Assembly: GCF_018320785.1 (NCBI RefSeq)
Contig: NC_054882.1
Span: 27,842,719 to 27,906,718 of the forward strand
Origin: Cheilinus undulatus
Taxonomy: Eukaryota > Chordata > Actinopteri > Labriformes > Labridae
Length of the DNA: 64,000 nucleotides
Direction of reading: 5' to 3'
Shown here: in pieces, positions 56,065 to 64,000 of the stretch
How positions within the stretch are numbered: position 1 is the stretch's first letter
Layout of the letters: every line of letters begins with the position of its first letter
The notes under the pieces: generated by a model
Told to the model about the DNA's origin: nothing
Seen by the model: the letters and a program-made list of their open reading frames with translations, nothing else
Databases searched by the model: none
Made by a program: the position numbers and the translations under genes

Positions 56065-57660
56065 TTATCCAATGGCGAGAGTCTTAACAAGGCCACAGTG
56101 AAACTTCCTGATGTGGCGATACAGGTCCCCAGATTGGGTGAAGCGCCTTTCGCACCACTTACAAGCATGAGGCTTCTCACGTGTGTGAACTACAGCGTGC
56201 CGACTCAAGTTATGAGAGTATTGGAAGCTTTTGCCACACTGGCCACAGGTGTATGGCTTTTCACCAGAGTGCGTGCGCTCATGGCGTTTAAGTGTGTACA
56301 TGCAGGAGAAGGTCTTGTTGCACTGCATGCAGGTGGGGACCGAGCCGTCCGGGGACAGCTTGGAGCGGGCACCGTCCTTCTCACGGAAGTGCGAGCTGAG
56401 GTGCAGTTGCAGCACGTGGGGGCTGGGGAAGACTTTGCTGCAGAGGGGGCATACGCACACCTGTTGGCCCGGGGGCAGGAGCACCCCACTGGAGGTGGAG
56501 ATGTCTGAAGAGGCCAAGTCATCCTCCTCCTCCTCCTCACTGTCCCCCAGCAGCCTCCCCCTCCTCTCATCAAGCTCCCTGCCCGGGGTGCCCTCCCTCC
56601 CTCTGCAGGCCTCCCCCTCCTCGTCCATCAGGTCCTCCTCCTGGGAGAGCAGGGCGGCCGTGGAGCCGTTGTTGCCTGGGAAGAGGGCAGCGAACCCTGT
56701 CACCACCGAGCTCCTGGCACTATTCCCAAAGCGCTGGCTCTCAGGGCTCATCGGCTCACTGTCCTCCTGCTCTGACAGCAAGTCGTGTTCGTCTTTAACA
56801 AGTGGCTCAGTGCCCTGCTGCTGGCTGTCGAGGGCCAGCTGTCCCGAGACGTAGGAGGGGTGTAAGGGATCTCTGCTAGACAGAGGCTTGAAAGACAAAT
56901 CCAGTGCACAGTCCATGTCATCTGAAGCCCGGGACCTCTGGGACAGCGATACGGTGGAACTACTGACATCAGCTTTTGTTTTTCCAGCTGTTTGGACGCA
57001 GGGCTCGGCCTCCGCTGACACATAATTGACACCTACAAGGTCCGGGGACCTGCCAGAGTGACCGTTTGCCTTCTGCCTGCTCTGCGTAGACCTATCACAA
57101 TCTGTGACAGCCAGTCTGACTTCACTGTTGTCCGTGTCAAACTCTTCTGCAAGGGGGGGCCTGTGAAGCCCCTGAGACTGTGTCTGGGGCTGTCGCCGGA
57201 TGAGCTGCTTACTGTGCAGCTCACCATCTGAGGAGTTCTCCCTGTCCAGACAGCTGAGTCCCAAACCCTCGCTCATTTTTTCATCCAGAGAAGAGAGTTC
57301 CTTATCTTTCAGCTTGCCTTTGCACACTTTCACTATATCATACATGTGGAGGTAACTGGCTGCTGCCAGGACATCCTCCACCGGGAGAGTGCTGAATTCC
57401 AACTTCCCCTCATACATAAATTCAAGGAGCAGACTGAAAGCCGGGGCTGTCACAATGTCACTGTTGAGAAGCACAACGTCCCTTTTGTCCAGCTGGTCCC
57501 TGTAGAAGAGATGGAAGTACATGCTGCAGGAGGCCAGCACGGCTCTGTGCGCTTTGAATCGAGCCTCCCCGACAAGAACAGTGCAGTCACAGAGGAAACC
57601 TTGGTGACGCTGCTGACTCAGACACTGCAGCAACTGGCGGCTATGGTCTGGGAACTCCAT
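56065..57660 (-). CDS. zbtb42: BTB/POZ zinc-finger protein ZBTB42, single coding exon
   Basis: A sequence-specific nuclear repressor of the ZBTB18/ZBTB42 pair, linked to muscle in vertebrates. The 531-residue protein starts [20 protein letters not shown] with a complete BTB domain (about residues 14-120: [30 protein letters not shown]). The linker has [10 protein letters not shown], a CtBP-type PxDLS-like motif, and [15 protein letters not shown]. Four C2H2 fingers follow at about 402-521 ([56 protein letters not shown]). The end [11 protein letters not shown] and the PLVKDE..LSEQE segment match ZBTB42 rather than ZBTB18, although 531 residues is longer than human ZBTB42 (about 422). A splice acceptor (CCATCAG) lies 14 nt upstream of the ATG, so the 5'UTR is spliced. 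Confidence 0.95.
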   Translation of the reverse strand: MEFPDHSRQLLQCLSQQRHQGFLCDCTVLVGEARFKAHRAVLASCSMYFHLFYRDQLDKRDVVLLNSDIVTAPAFSLLLEFMYEGKLEFSTLPVEDVLAAASYLHMYDIVKVCKGKLKDKELSSLDEKMSEGLGLSCLDRENSSDGELHSKQLIRRQPQTQSQGLHRPPLAEEFDTDNSEVRLAVTDCDRSTQSRQKANGHSGRSPDLVGVNYVSAEAEPCVQTAGKTKADVSSSTVSLSQRSRASDDMDCALDLSFKPLSSRDPLHPSYVSGQLALDSQQQGTEPLVKDEHDLLSEQEDSEPMSPESQRFGNSARSSVVTGFAALFPGNNGSTAALLSQEEDLMDEEGEACRGREGTPGRELDERRGRLLGDSEEEEEDDLASSDISTSSGVLLPPGQQVCVCPLCSKVFPSPHVLQLHLSSHFREKDGARSKLSPDGSVPTCMQCNKTFSCMYTLKRHERTHSGEKPYTCGQCGKSFQYSHNLSRHAVVHTREKPHACKWCERRFTQSGDLYRHIRKFHCGLVKTLAIG

Positions 57661-58937
57661 TCTTCCTTCATAACCTGATGGAAAAACAGGAAAAACAGGA
57701 TACTGGATAAACTAAATCAAGCATTAATAGGGCAGAGCGGAGCTGCGGTCGCATATTAGAGACAAATAAGCAGCCGAGAGCAAAGACAAAGATTTGAGCA
57801 AAAACTTTACGCAAATTATTTAAAAGATTCTGCAAAAATATAACATCTTAAATGTGTTGACGGATACAAGATAGTAATTTTAAACATACTGAAAACTTAA
57901 AAGCAAAAATTTTATCACAGTGCTCCACATCTATAACTTTATCCAACTTGAGAGCACAAATCCCACATTCTTTCCAGTGGTGCAGGATACGCTACGCTGC
58001 GCTCACCCACCCATGTATCGCAGCGTAAACGGATCCACTCTCCAAAATGATCCAAAGTATTCCGGTTTGAGGCAGGCACTACTTCTCCAGTGTCCGATGT
58101 TTTTTTCCCAGAAAAAAGTGACGCACCGGCGCGTTTTCAAACTCACTAAAAAAGCAGCTGCGTTCACACAACCCTACAAGAAGTGGAAGTGGGACTGGGA
58201 GTGATTCCGCCCGTCCATGGAGGAAGGAGGCTAACGTGAAAAAATAAGCGCCCTGTGCAGAGTGAGTAAACTGGTGCTCTGTTTGCTAATTACACTGCAA
58301 GCTGTGGAGTCAGCTGCTCTGACATCACCGCAATGGAAACGCTACCTCCAGCTGTGCTCCCCTTTATGCCATATGTTAACTCTGGGCTAAAACCAGACTC
58401 ACAACTTGTAAAAAGAAACACAGAGAGAGAAAGATTTATTGGTGTCACAAGATAACACAAAATTCCCAAACTTTTTTACTTAAAAGGGCCATTTATCAGC
58501 GGGGAAAACTGCAGCCGAAACCGCGGATAAGAAACGCTTTTTGTCCCTTCTATGCACTCATAAGGCACGCGCACAACTGTGAAATATTTGTTTGAAGGGG
58601 CCGATTCAAACAAAAGCAGATGTACAGAATAAAAAGTAGCATGAAATTGATGTTAAAGTTGGATGCTGTCGAGAACAATGCGCTAAAGTGACATTTAGCG
58701 CGCGTTATTTGTGTTTTTAAAGTGAAATAAAAGTGTGAAAATGAGGCACGAGAGCCAAGGGCGCAGTAAACCGAGCTCCATGTCCGTGTTGGGAAACGCA
58801 TTGCTGGGAGCCTTTTAAACAGCAGAGGAACTCACAGCAAAGCCAACTGCGCTGAACGAAGCGGCGAGGGGGGACACTCTTTTAACTTTAGCTTCCTCCG
58901 TTTCAAAGCAACAACGAATAAAACAAACTCCACTTAC

Positions 58938-59130
58938 ATTTATTCCCCCTCCGGTGTCGTCGTCTTCGTCGCTAGAAGCTCCGCTGTCCTTTCATGATGT
59001 TCGGCCAGATGTTCGCTTCTCCTTGTCGTTTCTTGAGCTTCAGACCGACCCTGGCAAGGCAGGCTGCACTCAGCGCTGCTGTGTGTCAAGCAGGTTGATA
59101 ATGGCACAAGTCTCGCGATACCGCGCCGTC
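58938..59130 (-). other. zbtb42: Candidate untranslated first exon of zbtb42
   Basis: On the minus strand a strong donor (AAT/GTAAGTG, exon edge at 58938) ends a CpG-rich segment. Splicing it to the acceptor at 57675-57677 gives a 5'UTR intron of about 1.26 kb. The 5' limit is approximate. Confidence 0.5.
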
Positions 59131-59200
59131 ACAATAAGTTCTGTACTACTGCGTGAATTCACACAGCGGCAGCAAGTAGCAGAGTACACAGGGAGAAGCA
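58960..59200 (-). promoter_or_regulatory. zbtb42: CpG-rich zbtb42 promoter with TCTCGCGA motif
   Basis: CpG density rises sharply ('gtcgtcgtcttcgtcgctag', 'tctcgcgataccgcgccgtc'). TCTCGCGA at 59110-59117 is the core of the TCTCGCGAGA element found in TATA-less CpG-island promoters. No TATA box. Confidence 0.45.
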
Positions 59201-59219
59201 ATTGGCTGCCTCACTGAAA

Positions 59220-61870
59220 CACCTGTCCTGGAAAGGGGTAAGGGACGGGTATTGTGGTAAATCCTGAAGTTAAAAAAGGAGGAAAGGGTGGATATATAAC
59301 TTAGGGTTAAAACTTCGACTTGAATACATCATTTCAGCTCAAGTTATTTCAGGAAATGCCCCCTGTTTACCATTTTTGTTGCTTCTTAGACTTGTTTGAA
59401 GTTAATGTGATTCTGAAAACTCAAATCCAGCTTTAAAATTGGATTTACAAGTTTCCCACAGTGTGGCATGTGGTTGCACATCTGCTGTGGATGAAAGAAA
59501 CCATAACTAGAATATTTAAGCGGATATTTTATCCAGATTGATTCAGAGAATTTTAAATTATACTTATTTGGAGGGTTATTATACTTCTGGGCCGATCTCT
59601 CTAATCCTGCTTTGGGTAGTGGAATTCCCTGGCACCACACACCACCTCGTGCCTTTGTTTTCCCAGACCACACCAAGTCCTGGCTCTGATTTATTTAGCC
59701 TAAATTGTCTTAAGAAAGGAATTTTTGAGTTTGGGGAAGGAAAGGGTTCAGATTTGTGCATGTACTTAAAAATAATACCATCTATGGAGTCTGTAATTGT
59801 TAAAGCTCGAGATGGTGGCGCAGTAGAAGAACAAGGGGCTCGAGGTTGCAGCTGCTCATCTTGTGCCCCCCCCCCATGTCCCTCCCTGTGCTCCCCCAAC
59901 TGCTTCAGTCACCTTTGCCCTGTGTTCCAGCTGCCGTGTGTTTTGAAAAGGCCATTTGCAGCTCCTCACAGCCTCCTGACACAGAGGGGAATGAGCAGTG
60001 TGACGAGAGGCGGCAGCCACTGGTCGGAAAGGGGCCACTGGCGAGATTCTTATCCACTTACTGCTTTATTCCATTTTTAGTCCGGCTGTTAATGTTACTG
60101 ACTGAGGATATCTGGGCTGTGGTCATCTCCAGATGATCATGAGGGAAACAGAGTCATGCCCCCTGAATAAAACTTTATTTAGTTGCTCCAGTTAATTGGT
60201 ATTTAGAAAGAAACACATTGTGGAAATATGTTTTTAGCTGGAGTAAAGTTGTAGATGTGCAGACTATTTACCGTTCACACATGCTCACACGATGCATGCA
60301 TGCAGGAGCAGCGATGTGGATAAGAATAGGAGCAGTGGTCCTGTGTTTCTCTGGCCCTGGCAAATGTAGGCACCCAGAGGAGGGGTGTGTGTTCACAGGG
60401 CAAGACAAAGCAGTGGTTGTGCCTGGGGACGGTGGCCTCAGAGAGAGGGGCTCGGCACGGTGAAGGTTCTCACACACCGAGAGAGATAGAAAAAGAGAGG
60501 GAGAGAGAATGGGAGAGTGGGGGAGTGGGGAGAGAGAGAGAGAGAACACTTCCTGGAGGTTCTTTCTTCCTCTCTGCAATCATCAATGGCATTCTCCCCC
60601 TGACCCACTCCTCTCTCAGACAAACAAAAGAGCCCGCATTCCAGTGTAGCCTGACCGGCCAACCAGCCAGCCATCCAGCCACTGAGTGAACCACATCGCT
60701 CCCCCAACTGGACCACAGTCCACCATTGGGGGGAGTAGTGTTTTTAGCATGGGCCTTATGATGCTTGTAAAGCAGCTCATGCTAAAACCTTTTACATTTA
60801 ATTTTATGCCTTCTTTGGGAGCTGATTCCATAATCCATTCTGTCCATGTATAACTATCAACTCATTCCAGCTTAGAGCTTCTGCAATACATTTTTGATTG
60901 ATAATGAAACACGCTGATTTTAATACTGTCGACTTAGAGCAGCAGGTGTTAGAGCGCTTGATTTATAGCAGCCTGCAGAAACAGAGTTGAAGGCTACAAT
61001 GGTAAATAGTTTTTGTGATTTGCAGGTTAGAAATGTCTATCTGTAGACATGTATGTCTAGCTTTCATTCATAAGGAGCTCTAAAATTTTAAAAAAGTTCC
61101 TCGAAGAAGCTTTAAAATGAACCCAGCATATAATTAAAACATGCTGACTTTAACAGATTAACCTTGTTGTCTTTTATGTTGTACAAAGAAACACATTAGA
61201 TTTTTACATTTTGGAGAAAATATATGCAATGCACCCTGGTAATGATATCATCAGTGGTGGTTTTTGTAATGTAGAAGCCCCAAGCAAAGACCAAGCTCTT
61301 CCCCATTTAGCCAAAAGGAACCATAGCGAGTGACCAAATATTTGAAAGCATCTCTTTTCAGGTAATAAAGCCAGAGAACTACAGTGTGTACCCAAATCCA
61401 GTGCCGGACAACATGGACCAAAACTTATACAGATGAAGACAAAATTATCATCCCCCCCTATGAAACTTGACCTTTAAAAAACAAGGTTAGTTCTAACCCA
61501 TTAGAACGGACCCTTTTGTTGAGACACAGCAGGAAACAAAAAGCTCCAGCAATACTTCAGCGGACAACTTTATTGGACTGGCATGTTTTGGCTCATAGCC
61601 TTTATCAGGGTCATCAAAAGACACATTTCAGACATCATTTAAATAGAGTAGTATGAGATTTAAAAAAAGGGGGGGGGGGGAGAAAAAATTACAAAGGTAC
61701 AATGATGCAACTAATCAGATACATGTATGTATCTGATTATCTCACTATCACTTCCAAATAGGATGATGTCGTTGCCGTCATCATCCTCTTCCTCGTCCAC
61801 CTTGTATCTTAGTTGTATCATTGTTCCTTTGTGTCTTTTGAATTTTTGAATAAATCTACTCCCCAGCCTT
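59220..61870. other. Intergenic, no recognised exon
   Basis: No coding exon was recognised. 59,940-60,140 is high-complexity and may be regulatory. 61,545-61,625 ('ggctcatagcctttatcagggtcatc') resembles the 3' part of a fish retroelement, not identified further. A 12-nt G run is at 61,669-61,680. If akt1 lies to the right on the plus strand, this would be its upstream region or first intron. Confidence 0.35.
60478..60545. repeat. Imperfect (GA)n microsatellite
   Basis: A purine-only stretch of GA/GGA words ending in a pure (GA) run near 60,530-60,545. Confidence 0.8.
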
Positions 61871-61879
61871 AGATCTCTT

Positions 61880-62420
61880 GCAGACTGAAAAACATTGTCA
61901 CTCAGGATTTGCTATTTTTTGCCCCATTCATCTTACAAGCCTTGCTGAGAAGCATCCCCACAGCATGATGCTGCCACCACCAAGTGGGGAAGGTGTGACT
62001 GTGGTGATTTGCAGTGTTTAGTGTCCACCAAACATGGCAAAAAGCACCATTTTGGTCTCATCAGACCAAAGAACTTTCTTCCACTTGACCGTGGAGTCTC
62101 CCACATGCCATTTAGAAAAGTCTAGTCAGAATTTGATATAAGTTTTCTTCAACAGCGGCTTCCTCTTTGTCACTCTCCATTAAACCTTTAACTGGCAAAG
62201 AACCCGAGCAACAGTTGTTGTATGGAGAGTCTCTCCCATCTCAGCTGCTGTAGCTTGTAACTCCTTCACAGTAGTCATAGGGGGATGTTCAGTGCCTTGG
62301 AAATGTTTTTCGATCCATCCCCTGACTTATTCTTCTCAATATCCTGTTCTTTGAGTTTCTTAGAGTGTTCTTTTGTCTTCATGGTATAATGGTAGCCAGG
62401 AATGCTGATTAACCAGAAAC
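61880..62420 (-). mobile_element. Tc1-family transposase remnant
   Basis: The minus strand reads GGGSIMLWGCFSARL around 61,950-61,990, the signature block of Tc1-type transposases. The adjoining text ('gtctcatcagaccaaagaac', 'gactccacggtcaag' on the minus strand) belongs to the same enzyme. Many breaks are present. The outer ends were not resolved; they may extend to about 61.43 and 62.56 kb. Confidence 0.75.
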
Positions 62421-62659
62421 TGGACCTTCCAGACACAGGTGTCTTTATATTATAATTACTTGAGACACATTCACTGCACTCAGGTGATCATCATTTCACT
62501 AATTGTGAGACTACCAACACCATTTGATGGGACCTCTGTTGTTGTGAATAGTTTTACAGGCAGTGTGTATTACAGTAACTGCTTCCTTATTGTTCTCATC
62601 ACTAAAATTGCACTTGGGACAAAATTTAACAAAGGCTTTGATGCTGATACTCCATAGGA

Positions 62660-64000
62660 AAAAGAGCAATGTAATAGTACTGTTCTAAACTAATCTAACT
62701 ACAAACAACTGCTGGATAATGTTCAACAGCTCAGTCAATGAAAGCAAGTTTTGACAGTTATAACTTTTCTGAGGGCATCAAGTAGCATTTATACATGAAC
62801 AAAATCCTCAAACACCTTATTAGGATTCTTTGAATCTGGTACTGAAAAGCTGCATAACAGGTGGACAATACATCCTAGAAAATAATGTGACAGTTAGAGC
62901 AACATTGCACTGCAGTTGCCAGGAGATGCTGCATTGGTCGGACCCCCCCACCACTCTCCCCCTATTATGGCCCTTCTGCCCCTCTGTGTCTAATTGTTGC
63001 TGCCGCATGTTATCTATTCTCCTTCAACAGCCCATTAAGCTCTGCTCTGTTCTGTTTGTTACATTATGAACTGATACTGCAGGCAGACAAGAGAGCTCAG
63101 ATGAGTCTTTGACAGGAAAAACATCATTAACTCACTCTGACTCCTTGAATCTGGTTACTTTAGCTTTGAACTTGCACAGCAGCCAGTGATGATGATGATG
63201 ATGATGAAGAGGAGGGGAACCTCACTGAATAACAAGAGCACAAAAAAAGAGGATAACCTCACTCTGCTCTGTTTGTATGACAGGAACAGCTTGGCAGAGC
63301 TGACACATAGTAGCAGAGAGGAGGCACATTACAGTGTGAGTGACAAAGAGGGGAAATGACACCAGAGACAGAGGGCAGAGGCCACCAAGTTTTTCATCAC
63401 AGAGGGAGCACTGGCAGCTGGCCCTGCTATTTTGCTCTCATAACTCTAGTTTTGTATTTTTGCAGATGGTATTGTGTTTCTTTTCTCTGCCACAAACATT
63501 CTACTTTATCTTATCATTTAAAAAATCTTCTATTTAGCTAATGGTTGCAGATACTCGTGACTGTGTAGACTAAGTTGACTGTAGGCCTCATTTGGTACAG
63601 AAGATCCCTGACTTCCTTTACCAAGCAGGCCTGTCTGTACCTGTCTGTAACTGGTTTAACTCCCACCTTCCCGCTAAGGTGCGCTTTGTGCCTGTACATG
63701 GCAGTTTATGTCAAATGATCCAAGCAGGGTTACTTTATAAATTCATTTGACTTCATAGAAAAATCTTGATATTTTTACGTTAGTCTATTGAAGTTTCTTA
63801 AGGAAATATGCTGCTTACTTTTATCTTTAACATTTATGGCTAACTTTAAGTTGCTGCATCCTCTTTTGACCACAGTGGGTGCCATTTTATTTAAGTATGA
63901 AGCATTTGCACTCATAGAATAGTTCTTGTCAAGAGTTATGACTGAACAATTATGACATAAAGTAAACTTTAATGGTGAAATATTTGTCAGCAGATGAAAT
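62660..64000. other. Non-coding right edge
   Basis: No exon was recognised. A (GAT)n microsatellite is at 63,187-63,206. I looked specifically for the akt1 start exon (pleckstrin-homology N-terminus) and did not see it within the window. Confidence 0.35.

Noticed and set aside
56044-56854. Plus-strand open frames of 154 and 207 codons opposite zbtb42
   Set aside because: Antisense shadows of a GC-rich coding exon whose minus-strand reading is a complete BTB/zinc-finger protein.

Overview
This is a ray-finned (teleost) fish nuclear genome window. Its genes are multi-exon vertebrate genes with short to medium GT-AG introns. The space between them is packed with typical fish transposon debris: several Tc1/mariner-type families, hAT-type elements, an L1-like LINE, a CR1/L2-like LINE and tRNA-derived SINEs. 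There is no prokaryotic, viral, CRISPR or operon content. All homology calls are from memory of the families; no database was searched.

Layout. (1) 1-16.9 kb is mostly non-coding. The exception is a minus-strand first coding exon at 5797-5877 whose 27 residues match the start of DNAJC17, with a CRE-type promoter beside it; the rest of that gene must lie left of the window or be lost. This part also holds a Tc1-type element (4.2-5.1 kb), a TA-type MITE (8.7-9.3 kb), a 5'-truncated L1-like insertion (9.3-10.3 kb) and a ~2.1 kb non-autonomous hAT-like element with an 8-bp target duplication (10.3-12.4 kb). (2) 16,986-28,715 (+) is inf2, an inverted formin. I resolved 22 coding exons into a frame-consistent 1,268-residue protein. 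(3) 29,754-36,628 (+) is adss1, muscle-type adenylosuccinate synthase: 13 exons, 456 residues. One intron carries a ~1.4 kb degenerate pentanucleotide satellite. (4) 37,323-39,794 (+) is siva1: 4 exons, 167 residues. (5) 40-53 kb is gene-poor and repeat-rich: nested Tc1-type elements, an AGCTA-rich repeat, a SINE, a LINE reverse-transcriptase fragment and a tandem ACTTGAGTA-type repeat. (6) 56,065-57,660 (-) is zbtb42, a BTB/zinc-finger repressor with one coding exon, a probable long 3'UTR to its left and a CpG-rich promoter near 59.1 kb. (7) 59.2-64 kb has no recognised exon, only a Tc1-type remnant and microsatellites.

The order inf2-adss1-siva1-zbtb42 matches the human 14q32.33 block INF2-ADSS1-SIVA1-AKT1-ZBTB42. 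AKT1 is missing between siva1 and zbtb42, and zbtb42 points the other way from its human counterpart as I remember it. A simple inversion of the AKT1-ZBTB42 pair would put akt1 just right of this window on the + strand.

The genes do not form a pathway: actin assembly and ER/mitochondrial dynamics (inf2), AMP synthesis (adss1), apoptosis signalling (siva1) and transcriptional repression (zbtb42). I found no convincing new biological system. The most interesting gene-level signal is a possible alternative inf2 3' end, made by intron read-through, that would add a hydrophobic C-terminal tail.
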